The translations under genes were made by a program, and so were the position numbers. The notes under the pieces were generated by a model. It searched no databases. It was not told the origin of the DNA and saw only the letters and a program-made list of their open reading frames with translations. Shown here piece after piece: positions 1 through 7,475 of a stretch of DNA of 64,000 bases (its first letter is position 1; each line of letters starts with the position of its first letter). The stretch spans positions 2,914,001 through 2,978,000 of the forward strand of contig NZ_CP080521.1 of NCBI RefSeq assembly GCF_019468565.1, read 5' to 3'. The stretch comes from Pseudonocardia sp. DSM 110487 (lineage in GTDB: Bacteria > Actinomycetota > Actinomycetes > Mycobacteriales > Pseudonocardiaceae).

Positions 1-353
1 TCGACGGGGCCGTCCGGGAGCTGACGCTGGTGGCGCCGGTGCCCGTGGCGCTGACGGTGGACGTGCCTGCCCGGCTCTCGGCCGAGATCGAAACCACCGC
101 CTACTACGTGGTGGCCGAGGCGCTCGCCAACGTCACCAAGCACGCCGACGCGAGCCGGGCCGACGTCCGGATCGAGCAGGCGGGCGGCCGGCTGGTCGTC
201 GAGATCTCCGACGACGGGCGCGGCGGGGCCGATCCGGACGGGTCCGGGCTGCGCGGCCTCGCGACGCGGGCGGGGGACAACGGCGGGATCCTGCGCGTGA
301 CCAGCCCCGTCGGCGGCGGTACAACGGTCCGGGCGGAGCTGCCGTGCGCGTAG
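1..353 (+). CDS. Sensor histidine kinase, C-terminal fragment (HATPase_c)
   Basis: Only the last ~116 codons are in the window; the reading frame starts at base 3 and the true start lies upstream. The fragment is the GHKL ATP-binding domain: an N-box-like stretch (AEALANVTKHADAS) is followed by a G1-type DDGRGG and a glycine-rich end (GGGTTVRAELP). This layout is typical of NarX/DegS-type HisKA_3 kinases. The stop TAG (351-353) lies inside the next gene, which starts at GTG 344, so kinase and response regulator are translationally coupled and should form a cognate pair. The sensing domain is not visible, so the signal cannot be inferred. Confidence 0.9.
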   Translation, partial: DGAVRELTLVAPVPVALTVDVPARLSAEIETTAYYVVAEALANVTKHADASRADVRIEQAGGRLVVEISDDGRGGADPDGSGLRGLATRAGDNGGILRVTSPVGGGTTVRAELPCA

Positions 354-991
354 TGCTCGCCGAGGACAACGTCCTGCTGCGCGAGGGCCTGGCGCGCCTG
401 CTCGCCGAGGCGGGCCTCGACGTGCTCTCGGGTGTCGAGGACGCCACGGCGCTGCTCGCCGATGTCGGCCGTCACCGGCCGGACGTTGCGATCGTGGACA
501 TCCGGCTGCCACCCACCCGCACCGACGAGGGGCTGCGGGCGGCCAGGGAGATCCGTAGGCGCTATCCGGGAACCGGGGTGCTCGTGCTGTCGCAGTACGT
601 GCGCGTGAGCTACACCGTCGAGCTGCTCGACGGCGGCGCGACCGGCGTCGGTTATCTGCTCAAGGACCGGGTCACGAACATCGCCGAGTTCACCGAGGCG
701 GTGCGGCGCGTCGGCACGGGTGGCTCCGCCTTCGACCCCATCGTGATTAACCAGCTCGTGCAGCGCAGGGCAGGCGTCGACGACCCGTTGCACGCGCTGA
801 GCGATCGCGAGCGGGCGGTGCTCGCGCTGATGGCCGAGGGGCGGACCAACCAGGCCATCGCCGACCGCCTCGACATCGCCGAGCGGACGGTCGAGAAGCA
901 CTGCACGAGCATCTTCACCAAGCTCGGCCTGACGGCGAGCCCTGACGACCACCGCCGCGTGCTGGCGGTACTGCGTTACCTGAACGCTTAG
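344..991 (+). CDS. NarL/LuxR-family response regulator
   Basis: 215 residues. The N-terminal receiver domain has the acidic pocket (LAEDN), the phospho-acceptor Asp in VAIVDIRLPP near residue 50, and the conserved Lys in YLLKDRV. The C-terminal LuxR-type helix-turn-helix starts at LSDRERAVLALMAEG and contains NQAIADRLDIAERTVEKH. The GTG start overlaps the end of the histidine kinase by 10 bases. It should be phosphorylated by that kinase and act as a DNA-binding regulator. The four-gene secreted/membrane operon begins 96 bases downstream and is a plausible but unproven target. Confidence 0.93.
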   Translation: MRVVLAEDNVLLREGLARLLAEAGLDVLSGVEDATALLADVGRHRPDVAIVDIRLPPTRTDEGLRAAREIRRRYPGTGVLVLSQYVRVSYTVELLDGGATGVGYLLKDRVTNIAEFTEAVRRVGTGGSAFDPIVINQLVQRRAGVDDPLHALSDRERAVLALMAEGRTNQAIADRLDIAERTVEKHCTSIFTKLGLTASPDDHRRVLAVLRYLNA

Positions 992-1087
992 GTACGGGTA
1001 GCCGCACCCGACGGGCGCGGCTGACCGTCCCCGGCCTGGGGGTCGGCTCGCTGTCGCCGATCCCGAACCGGCCGCAGGCTGTCTCCC

Positions 1088-2437
1088 GTGAGATGGATCG
1101 GCGGCCTGCTCGTGGTGGCGGCCGGGATGCTGGCGAGCGCCACCCCGGCGTTCGCGCACGGCGGGGTGGTCGGCGTCGACCTGCGGATCGCGGCGTCGCT
1201 GGGCAACCGGGAGCTGACGGTGATCGTCCGCCGGGTCGAGGCGGTGCCGGGGCCCCTGCGCGTCGACGTCGTCAACCACGCCGGCAGCCCTGGCGGGACG
1301 CTCCGGGTCGGTGCAGCGCCCGACAACGGAGTCCCGGGCCCGGCCGCCGAGCTGCGGTTGACCGACGGCGGCGGTTCGGCGGGGATCGACCTGCGCGTCG
1401 ACCGCGTGGGCGCGTGGGAGCTCGTGGTCGACGACGGCAGGGAGGTGGCCCGGTTCCCGTTCGTGGTGCCCGACGACGCGCCGCCTGCGGCGGAGTGGGC
1501 CAGCACCGTCGGCTTCACCGCCGCCGGTGGCCTCCTGCTCGCGGCGCTGGCCGCGGCGGCCGTCGGGCGATGGTCGTGGCCGCCGCTCGTGCTCGGCGGT
1601 GGGGCGGCGGCAGCCGTGGTGGTGGCGACGACGGCCGCGCTGCTCTCGTCGAGCCTGCCGGCGCCGCAGGAGATCGATCCCATGACCGGGCGCCGGCAGA
1701 GCACCGGCACGACCGAGCCGGGCAGGCCGCACGTCAACCTGCTGGCCGCCGCGACGCTCGTCGCCGGGGAGCGGTCCCCGCTCGACCTCCGGCTTGTCGA
1801 CGGTGCCACCGGCCGCCCCGTAGACGACCTCGTGGTGCACCACGACGCGCTCGTCCACCTCCTGGTGATCGGGCCCGGCGGGCAGTTCGCGCACCTGCAC
1901 CCCGTGCGGCTCGCGCCGGGGGAGTTCCGGGTCTGGTTCCGGCCGGCGTCGGGCGGCGAGCACCGCGTCCACACGGAGCTGGAGCGCAGGGGAGGGGGCG
2001 TGCAGCTGCTGGACGCCACGGTCACGGCGGCCGGCCCGCCGGTGGCCGAGCCGGTCCCCGGCGGGCCGGGCGACCACCTCGCCGGAGGCATGACCGCGCG
2101 GGTCGCGGCGGCGGGTCTCGTCGCGGGTGAGCCGTCGGTGCTCACCGCCGAGTTCAGCGACGGTGCGCCGGTTCGCGACCTCCAGCCGTGGCTGGGCATG
2201 GCGGGGCACCTGATCACCGCCGGTCCGGACGGCACGGTGGGGCACGTCCACGCCATGCCGGATGCGTCGGCCGCGGTTGCGGACGAGACCGTCGCCACCG
2301 GCGGGCCGCGCGTCGAGTTCGTCTACACCTTCCCCACGCCCGGCCGGCACCGCATGTGGTTCCAGGTCGAGCGCGACTACGAGGTGGTCACGGTGCCCGT
2401 CGAGGTCGACGTGGCGGCGCCGGAGGACGGGTCGTGA
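1088..2437 (+). CDS. Secreted, membrane-anchored protein with duplicated His-rich (YtkA/CopC-like) modules
   Basis: 449 residues from GTG 1088. A signal peptide (MRWIGGLLVVAAGMLASATP, ending AFAH) is followed by a beta-rich domain, a hydrophobic stretch at about residues 138-185 (one or two membrane segments), and two related extracytoplasmic modules. Module 1 contains VHLLVIGPGGQFAHLHP and module 2 contains GHLITAGPDGTVGHVHA, so the pattern H-L-x(4)-GPxG-x(3)-H-x-H is duplicated. Such motifs occur in YtkA-like and copper-related periplasmic proteins, so metal binding is likely (inference). The stop overlaps the next start (GTGA at 2434-2437). It is the first gene of a four-gene operon with no recognised enzyme; the substrate is unknown. 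Confidence 0.7.
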   Translation: MRWIGGLLVVAAGMLASATPAFAHGGVVGVDLRIAASLGNRELTVIVRRVEAVPGPLRVDVVNHAGSPGGTLRVGAAPDNGVPGPAAELRLTDGGGSAGIDLRVDRVGAWELVVDDGREVARFPFVVPDDAPPAAEWASTVGFTAAGGLLLAALAAAAVGRWSWPPLVLGGGAAAAVVVATTAALLSSSLPAPQEIDPMTGRRQSTGTTEPGRPHVNLLAAATLVAGERSPLDLRLVDGATGRPVDDLVVHHDALVHLLVIGPGGQFAHLHPVRLAPGEFRVWFRPASGGEHRVHTELERRGGGVQLLDATVTAAGPPVAEPVPGGPGDHLAGGMTARVAAAGLVAGEPSVLTAEFSDGAPVRDLQPWLGMAGHLITAGPDGTVGHVHAMPDASAAVADETVATGGPRVEFVYTFPTPGRHRMWFQVERDYEVVTVPVEVDVAAPEDGS

Positions 2438-2844
2438 CCGTCCGCGGCCGGTGGGCGCTCGCGATCTCGGCGCTGGCGGCCGTCGCCGCGCTCGCGCTGC
2501 TGTTCTGGCCCCGCCCGCTCGAGCCGGCGGACGTGGCAGGGCAGGCCGGGGCGCACCAGGTCCGCATGGTGATCGAGTCGCCGAGCGTCGGCGCGCGGGA
2601 CGTCACGGTCGACGTGACCGGCGACGTCGGGCGGCTGGTGATCGCCCCGACGATGGCCGAGATGGGCCACGCGAGCCCGCCGGTGACCGCGACACCCGGC
2701 GCGCCACCCGGCCGCTTCACGGCCTCCGGCGTCGAGTTCTTCATGACGGGCCGCTGGGACGTGACCGTCACCGTGCACGGCCCCGACGGCACCGAGGACG
2801 TCGTCCTGCCCGTGCTCATCGCTCCGAGAGGAAGAGAATCATGA
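2434..2844 (+). CDS. Membrane-anchored FixH/YtkA-like domain protein
   Basis: 136 residues from GTG 2434, chosen because it overlaps the preceding stop as GTGA and gives an N-terminal signal anchor (WALAISALAAVAALALLFW). The extracytoplasmic part is a small beta-sandwich with QVRMVIESPSVGARDVTVDV, MAEMGHASPP and FFMTGRWDVTVTV, the layout of FixH/YtkA-like domains, including the Met/His-rich MAEMGH segment. It probably works with the proteins encoded on either side. The stop TGA overlaps the next ATG (ATGA). The domain call rests on pattern only; function is inferred from context as metal or redox related. Confidence 0.65.
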   Translation: MTVRGRWALAISALAAVAALALLFWPRPLEPADVAGQAGAHQVRMVIESPSVGARDVTVDVTGDVGRLVIAPTMAEMGHASPPVTATPGAPPGRFTASGVEFFMTGRWDVTVTVHGPDGTEDVVLPVLIAPRGRES

Positions 2845-3884
2845 TCGACAGACCGTGGGTCCCCGCGTGGATCCTGCTGCTCGGCTCCGCGTCGACACTT
2901 GTCGGACTGGCCTGGGATCTGCAGTGGCACAGCGACGTCGGGCCGGACACCTTCTACACGCTGCCGCACCTGTTCATCTACGCGGGCGCGGCCGTGTCCG
3001 GGCTGGTGAGCCTCGCCGTCGTGCTCGCCGCCACCGGCGCGACGCGCTCCGGCCGCGCGGTGGACACCGCCGTCGGCGGTCGCCGGGTGGCGGTGCTCGG
3101 CGTGTTCCAGGCGCCGGTCGGCTATCTCGTGTCCGGGGTCGGGTCGGCGCTCTTCCTGCTCTACGGGCTGTGGGACGAGTGGTGGCACGGCCTGTACGGG
3201 TTCGACGCCGTGATCGCCTCGCCCCCGCACGTCGGCCTGCTGACCTCGGTGATGCTCGCGATGCTCGGTTCCGTGATGACGTGCGCCGCTGCTGCCGGGC
3301 AGCGCTGGGCGGGCCCCGCCGTGGTCGCGAGCGTGGCGATCCTGCTGGGCTTCTCGATGGTCGTGCTGGTCGCGATCCCGGACACGAGCGTCCTCGACGA
3401 GCGCACGGTGACGGTGTCGCTGCTGTCGATGGCGGCGCTGGCCTGCGTTGCCTCGTTCACCGGAGGCCTGCGTGCCGTGCTCGCCGCGGCGGTGGCGCTG
3501 CTCGTCGCGCAGGTGGTTCTCGCGCTCTTCAGCCCGTGGGCCACCCGCCTGTACGCGGCGTCGGAGGGCTTGCCGCTGCGGGACTACACCAACGAGCTGC
3601 CGCGCATGTCGCTGCTCATGCCCGCCACGCTCCTGCTCGGGGTCGCGGGTCTGGCGCTCGCCGGTCGCTCTCGATCGTCGGTGCTCGGCGGCGCACTCGG
3701 CGGTGCGGCGCTCGCCGCCACCTTCCCGTGGCAGGCGCTCCTTCTCGGTGCCGCGGGCGAGTCGCCTTCCGCTGCCACGATCGTCGCCGGGGCGGTGCTC
3801 GGAGCGGTGGGCGGTCTCGTGGGCGAGCGGCTGGGCGGAGCGCTCCGGCTGCTCGTGCCCGCTCGCATGCCGGAGGTGGTCTGA
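2841..3884 (+). CDS. Polytopic membrane protein with duplicated WDxxWH...PH motif
   Basis: 347 residues from ATG 2841 (ATGA overlap). About eight to nine hydrophobic segments run along the whole length. Two copies of one motif sit at similar places relative to membrane segments: WDLQWHSDVG with PH ending at residue 43, and WDEWWHGLYG with PPH ending at residue 130. The shared pattern is W-D-x2-W-H-x3-G-x-D-x(6-7)-P-H. Asp and His repeated in this way suggest an intramembrane metal or cofactor site (inference). I do not recognise a characterised family. It sits between a FixH/YtkA-like protein and a secreted protein, so it may be the channel, transporter or enzyme core of the operon. Confidence 0.65.
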   Translation: MIDRPWVPAWILLLGSASTLVGLAWDLQWHSDVGPDTFYTLPHLFIYAGAAVSGLVSLAVVLAATGATRSGRAVDTAVGGRRVAVLGVFQAPVGYLVSGVGSALFLLYGLWDEWWHGLYGFDAVIASPPHVGLLTSVMLAMLGSVMTCAAAAGQRWAGPAVVASVAILLGFSMVVLVAIPDTSVLDERTVTVSLLSMAALACVASFTGGLRAVLAAAVALLVAQVVLALFSPWATRLYAASEGLPLRDYTNELPRMSLLMPATLLLGVAGLALAGRSRSSVLGGALGGAALAATFPWQALLLGAAGESPSAATIVAGAVLGAVGGLVGERLGGALRLLVPARMPEVV

Positions 3885-4442
3885 GTGCGGCGCCTCGCGG
3901 TCGGCCTCGTCGCCCTCGGTCTGCTGCTCGGGCTCGCCGCCCCGGCACAGGCCGCCACCACCCAGGACTACGCGCCTGTGGCGATCGTCCACCAGGAACA
4001 CCTCGCCATCGGTCCCTACGAGCTGACGATCGGGTTCAGCGAGTGGCCGGTGCGCGCGCAGCAGTCGCTGGACTTCACCTTCGAACCCACCGGAGGCATC
4101 GACCGGTTCACCGGAACGCTCGTCGTCGTCTCGCCCGCGGGGGAGGAGGCGAACCTGCGCCGCCCGCCCGGCGTCGACGGGTTGGCACGTCATCCGCGGC
4201 AACCCGACGTGTGGGGTCTCGACGTGTTCGCACTTGACGAGCCCGGCGACTGGACCTTCACGTTCGGACTGGACGGCCCGCAGGGCCCCGCGACCGCCGC
4301 GATGACGGTCCCGGTGCTGGAGCAGCCCGGTCCGCCGCTCGGGCTGAGCTGGCTGATCAGCACCCTGCCGCTGTTCGTGATCGTCGGACTGCTCGCGGCC
4401 GCGGTCGTCAGGGGCGGGAGGCAACCGGTTCGGACGCGGTAG
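3885..4442 (+). CDS. Secreted protein with C-terminal membrane anchor
   Basis: 185 residues; GTG 3885 follows the preceding stop with no gap. There is a signal peptide (VALGLLLGLAAPAQA, predicted cleavage after AQA), a beta-rich extracytoplasmic domain with HQEHLAIGPYELTIGFSEWP and GDWTFTFGLDGPQGPA, and a C-terminal membrane helix (WLISTLPLFVIVGLLAAAVV) ending in basic residues. The domain resembles the CopC/YtkA-type accessory domains upstream. It is the last gene of the operon. Family function is unknown; context suggests a metal-binding or scaffold partner of the polytopic protein. Confidence 0.65.
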   Translation: MRRLAVGLVALGLLLGLAAPAQAATTQDYAPVAIVHQEHLAIGPYELTIGFSEWPVRAQQSLDFTFEPTGGIDRFTGTLVVVSPAGEEANLRRPPGVDGLARHPRQPDVWGLDVFALDEPGDWTFTFGLDGPQGPATAAMTVPVLEQPGPPLGLSWLISTLPLFVIVGLLAAAVVRGGRQPVRTR

Positions 4443-4539
4443 CGGGCCCCCTGAAAGGTCCGACTCCCTGAGACGGGTGACGGCTGTGCCGCCGACCGAG
4501 TGAATCCCCCCATCACGGCGATGCTGTTCGTAATGGGAT

Positions 4540-4568
4540 CCCCTGATCGGGCGATGGCAGATCAGGGG
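4540..4568 (+). other. Stem-loop upstream of small membrane protein gene
   Basis: CCCCTGATC (4540-4548) and GATCAGGGG (4560-4568) form a perfect 9-bp stem with an 11-nt loop. A second self-complementary stretch (GGCTCGAGCC) follows near 4586. The stem lies about 60 nt before the ATG at 4628 and about 100 nt after the previous stop. It could be a terminator for the upstream operon or part of a structured leader. No known riboswitch consensus was recognised. Confidence 0.4.
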
Positions 4569-4627
4569 GACGGATCACCGAGTGGGGCTCGAGCCCGTCC
4601 CGGCAGGCTCGGGGGAAGGACGACGAC

Positions 4628-4876
4628 ATGACCGCAGCCGGTCCACCAGGATCCGGGATGGCCGGACTCCTGCGGCCGCACACCCTGGCGTGGGGGGCGC
4701 TGTGGTTCGCGGTCGTCGTGCTCTTCACGGCTGGGGTCGGTGTCATCCAGGCGGCCGGGGCCGCGGGCCAGATGCCGCCGCTCACCTCCGGCGTGGAGGC
4801 CGTTGTCCGCCCGGTCGACCCGCCCAGCTCCGCCCCGGAGCCGCCGAGGGTGATCGACGTCGATCGGTCCCGCTGA
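4628..4876 (+). CDS. Small single-span membrane protein
   Basis: 82 residues. ATG 4628 is preceded by a good ribosome-binding site (GGGGGAAGG, 4612-4620). One hydrophobic helix (LAWGALWFAVVVLFTAGVGV, about residues 19-38) is followed by a Pro-rich tail (PVDPPSSAPEPPRV). No family is recognised. It is convergent with the FMN reductase gene, whose stop is only 12 bases away. It could be a genuine small envelope protein; the strong ribosome-binding site is the main support. Confidence 0.55.
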   Translation: MTAAGPPGSGMAGLLRPHTLAWGALWFAVVVLFTAGVGVIQAAGAAGQMPPLTSGVEAVVRPVDPPSSAPEPPRVIDVDRSR

Positions 4877-4888
4877 CCCGTCACCCGG

Positions 4889-5437
4889 TCACGAGACCGC
4901 TCCCGCGGGGCTGCCGGCACGCTGCAGCAACCGGTTCACGACGCGCGCCAGCGCGGCGGCATGGTCCGGGTCGGCGAGTGAGCCGTCCGCGGTGAACGCG
5001 CTGTCCGCCATCCCGATCGGCAGCTCGTCGTCGAGGACGTCCGCACCCGCGGTGTGCAGCACCTTGCGCAGCTCGGCCTGCGCCCACACCGCCCCGAACA
5101 GCCCCGTCGACGCTCCGACGACCGCGGTGGGGCGGCCGCGCAGCGCGTTGTCAGGGAACGGGCGCGACGCCCAGTCCAGCGCGTTCTTGAGCTGGCCCGG
5201 CACCGAGCCGTTGTACTCCGGCGTCGCGAACAGCAGGCCGTCCGCGTCCGCGAGCGCCGCACGCATCCGCTGTACGGCGGAGGGTGCGCTCTCGTCCTCG
5301 ATGTAGGGCGGGATCTCCGCCAGGCCATCGAACACGCGCAGCGTGACCGACGACGGCAGGCACGCGGCGGCCGCGTCGAGCAGCTTGCGATTGTGGGAGC
5401 CGCGCCGCAGGCTCCCGGACACGCCGAGGAGCAGCAC
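4889..5437 (-). CDS. NAD(P)H-dependent FMN reductase
   Basis: 182 residues. The flavodoxin-like fold shows the family phosphate-binding loop (GVSGSLRRGSHNRKLL, residues 5-20) and the FMN-contact segment PEYNGSVPGQLKNALDW. It should reduce FMN, or quinones/azo compounds, with NAD(P)H in the cytoplasm. The GTG start lies 3 bases after the stop of the yceI gene, so both share one transcript driven by the promoter at 6031-6059. Pairing with YceI, which binds isoprenoid lipids or quinones, suggests a stress or quinone-related role (inference). Confidence 0.9.
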   Translation of the reverse strand: MLLLGVSGSLRRGSHNRKLLDAAAACLPSSVTLRVFDGLAEIPPYIEDESAPSAVQRMRAALADADGLLFATPEYNGSVPGQLKNALDWASRPFPDNALRGRPTAVVGASTGLFGAVWAQAELRKVLHTAGADVLDDELPIGMADSAFTADGSLADPDHAAALARVVNRLLQRAGSPAGAVS

Positions 5438-5440
5438 CGC

Positions 5441-5989
5441 TCAGGCCTCCTCGACCAGCTCGAGGTGCGCCGTCAGCCGCACCTCGTTGCCGAGGGCGTC
5501 GCCACCGGCCGGGAGCGGCGCCTGCCAGTCGATGCCCCAGTCCCTGCGGTCGACGGTGGCGGTGAGCTCGAGGGCGCCCCTGCGCTGACCGCCGAGGCCC
5601 TCGATGGGCGCGTGGTAGGTGCCGGTCGCGATGACCGATCGGGTGACGCCGCGGATCGTGAGGTCGGCCCGGAGGGCGGCGGTGCCGTCGGCGTGCAGCG
5701 CGACGTGGTCGGCGACGACCGTGATCTCGGGGTGGTTGCCCGCGTCGAAGAAGTCGGCGCCGTTGACGACGTGCTCCCGGAACTCGCGCGGGCTTCGGAT
5801 CGAGACCGACTCGACCGGCGCCGACCCCTCGAGCCGCACCTGCGCGTCGCCGGCCACGAGGCGGGCCGAGAGCTCCTCGAACCGGGCCCGGAAGAGCGAG
5901 ACCCCCATGTGCCGGACGGCGAACTCGACCGTCGAGTGCACCGGGTCGACGACGTAGGTCCCGACGAACGGGCGCGTGCTGACCGTCAT
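5441..5989 (-). CDS. YceI family protein
   Basis: 182 residues from ATG 5989. This start was chosen over the upstream in-frame codons because a GGAGG (5996-6000 on the complement) lies at ideal distance. The protein has the YceI signature: YVVDPVHSTVEFAVRHMG at the N-terminus, the FRARFEELSARL strand, and repeated beta strands of the lipocalin-like barrel. Many YceI proteins bind polyisoprenoids. No signal peptide is seen, so this copy is cytoplasmic. It is the first gene of a two-gene operon with the FMN reductase and is divergent from a TetR regulator that probably controls it. Confidence 0.93.
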   Translation of the reverse strand: MTVSTRPFVGTYVVDPVHSTVEFAVRHMGVSLFRARFEELSARLVAGDAQVRLEGSAPVESVSIRSPREFREHVVNGADFFDAGNHPEITVVADHVALHADGTAALRADLTIRGVTRSVIATGTYHAPIEGLGGQRRGALELTATVDRRDWGIDWQAPLPAGGDALGNEVRLTAHLELVEEA

Positions 5990-6030
5990 GATCATCCTCC
6001 GTAACTGGAATGTTCTCCGATTCGGCTGTG

Positions 6031-6059
6031 ACACTAAGCGGAGAACTCTCCGATTGCAA
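6031..6059 (-). promoter_or_regulatory. yceI promoter with palindromic operator in the spacer
   Basis: On the minus strand a -35 TTGCAA (6054-6059) is separated by exactly 17 bp from a -10 TAGTGT (6031-6036). The spacer holds a perfect palindrome CGGAGA-AC-TCTCCG (6039-6052). A half-site repeat TTCTCCGATT lies at 6013-6022. A repressor bound there would block RNA polymerase; the adjacent divergent TetR gene is the obvious candidate. Confidence 0.65.
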
Positions 6060-6103
6060 GGTGGGTCCGGTAGTGTGACGAGCGGAGCGGGAGGGGTGCG
6101 GCG

Positions 6104-6748
6104 ATGGCGACCACGGCGGCGAGACGCGTGCTGCTGCCGGTCGTCGGCCAGGAGCCCCCTGAGCGCGCCGACGCGGCGCGCAACCGGCGTGCGCTACTCG
6201 CCGCTGCGCACGGGATCATGGTCGAGAGCGGCATCGACGGGCTGACCATGGACCGGGTGGCGGCCGCGGCCGGAGTCGGGGTGGGCACGGTCTACCGGCG
6301 GTTCGGCGATCTCGGCGGCCTCGCCTTCGCGCTGCTCGACGACGAGGAGCGGGAGTTCCAGAGCGCCTACCTGTCCGGTCCGCCACCGCTGGGGCCCGGG
6401 GCCCCGGCCGCCGAGCGGATCCGGGCCTTCCTGCACGCGACGGTGGACCGGATGGAGACCGCGGGGGAGTTGCACTCCCTCGCCGAGTCCCGGTCGCGGA
6501 TCGCGCGTTACACCAGCGGTGCCTACCGCACCTCCCGCACGCACCTGCTCACGCTGCTGCGCGAGGTGCAGCAGCACGACCCGGCCTACTGCGCCGACGC
6601 GCTGCTCGCCGTCGCCGGCACCAACCTGATCCTCCACCAGCGCCGCGAGCTCGGGTTCTCGCAGGCTCGTATCAAGGCCGGGCTGGACTGCGTGCTCTCC
6701 GCGCTGCTGAGCCGGGGTGCCTGCCCCGGAGCGGGGCTGCCCGGCTGA
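6104..6748 (+). CDS. TetR family transcriptional regulator
   Basis: 214 residues from ATG 6104 (ribosome-binding site GGGAGGGG just upstream). The N-terminal TetR helix-turn-helix reads LTMDRVAAAAGVGVGTVYRRFGD (about residues 47-68, quoted in part). The C-terminal ligand domain is of the type often labelled SBD-like. It is divergent from the yceI/FMN-reductase operon across a 114-bp region carrying the palindrome CGGAGAACTCTCCG, so it probably represses that operon and perhaps itself. The inducing ligand is unknown. Confidence 0.9.
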   Translation: MATTAARRVLLPVVGQEPPERADAARNRRALLAAAHGIMVESGIDGLTMDRVAAAAGVGVGTVYRRFGDLGGLAFALLDDEEREFQSAYLSGPPPLGPGAPAAERIRAFLHATVDRMETAGELHSLAESRSRIARYTSGAYRTSRTHLLTLLREVQQHDPAYCADALLAVAGTNLILHQRRELGFSQARIKAGLDCVLSALLSRGACPGAGLPG

Positions 6749-6853
6749 TCGGCGGGTGCGGAGGAGGTGTGGATCCCGCACCGTCCGGGCACTCCTGCGC
6801 CGAGGCCGGCACCAACCTGCGCCGGCTGTTGCGCTACAGCTGAGGTTCGCGCG

Positions 6854-7453
6854 ATGTCGTCCAGCGTCCACGTCGATGTACGCGGGGACGCCGAGCCGAG
6901 CCCGCTCGCTCGGCAGTTCGCGCTGCTCGCCCCCCGGCTGATCGTGGCATCCACGGCGTCGGAGGTGCTCACGCTACTGGCGGAGGCCGCGCTGCGGCTG
7001 TTCCCCGCGGCCGACTCCGTCAGCGTGACGGCGCGGGTCGGGGGCGGCGCCCTGCACACGCAGGTCAGCATCGGCCCGGCCGCCGCGGAGCTCGATCGGA
7101 TCCAGTACGACGCGGGGGAGGGTCCCTGCGTCGACGCCTCGCGCATGATCGGTCCGGGCATGGCCGCCAGCTTCGACCTCGCCACCACGCGGGCATGGCC
7201 GGTCTTCGGGGCGGCGGCCGTGGCGAAGGGGTACGTCGCGGTGGTGTCCGCCGCGCTCGCCCCCGATCCGGGGGTGCCCGCGCTCGGTGCGCTGAATGTC
7301 TATGCCCGGCGCGGGCCCGCGCTCGCCGCCACCGACCACGATGTCGCGCTGCTGCTCGCCACGCACGGCGCGCTCGCGCTGGCGCACGCCCAGGCCCTCT
7401 CCTACGCCGAGGTCCAGCACGGCCGCCTGGTCAGGGCGGAACATCCCCGTTGA
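6854..7453 (+). CDS. GAF domain protein lacking a C-terminal ANTAR domain
   Basis: 200 residues from ATG 6854. The sequence matches the GAF sensory part of actinobacterial GAF-ANTAR proteins: DRIQYDAGEGPCVDA is the hallmark segment (about residues 80-94). In that family an RNA-binding ANTAR domain follows; here the protein ends at HGRLVRAEHPR, shortly after the last GAF helix, and the next bases encode an unrelated RidA protein. It is therefore either a stand-alone GAF sensor or a 3'-truncated gene. The ligand is unknown. Confidence 0.75.
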   Translation: MSSSVHVDVRGDAEPSPLARQFALLAPRLIVASTASEVLTLLAEAALRLFPAADSVSVTARVGGGALHTQVSIGPAAAELDRIQYDAGEGPCVDASRMIGPGMAASFDLATTRAWPVFGAAAVAKGYVAVVSAALAPDPGVPALGALNVYARRGPALAATDHDVALLLATHGALALAHAQALSYAEVQHGRLVRAEHPR

Positions 7454-7475
7454 CGTGCCTGGGATCGTCATCGGC

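Noticed and set aside
104..2350. Long minus-strand open frame opposite the two-component genes and the secreted protein
   Set aside because: Composition is Arg/Gly/His-rich shadow coding and it covers well-supported plus-strand genes; no domain is visible.
4443..4627. Cyclic di-AMP (ydaO) riboswitch
   Set aside because: A GTGAATCCCC stretch is reminiscent, but the other conserved blocks of that motif could not be aligned.
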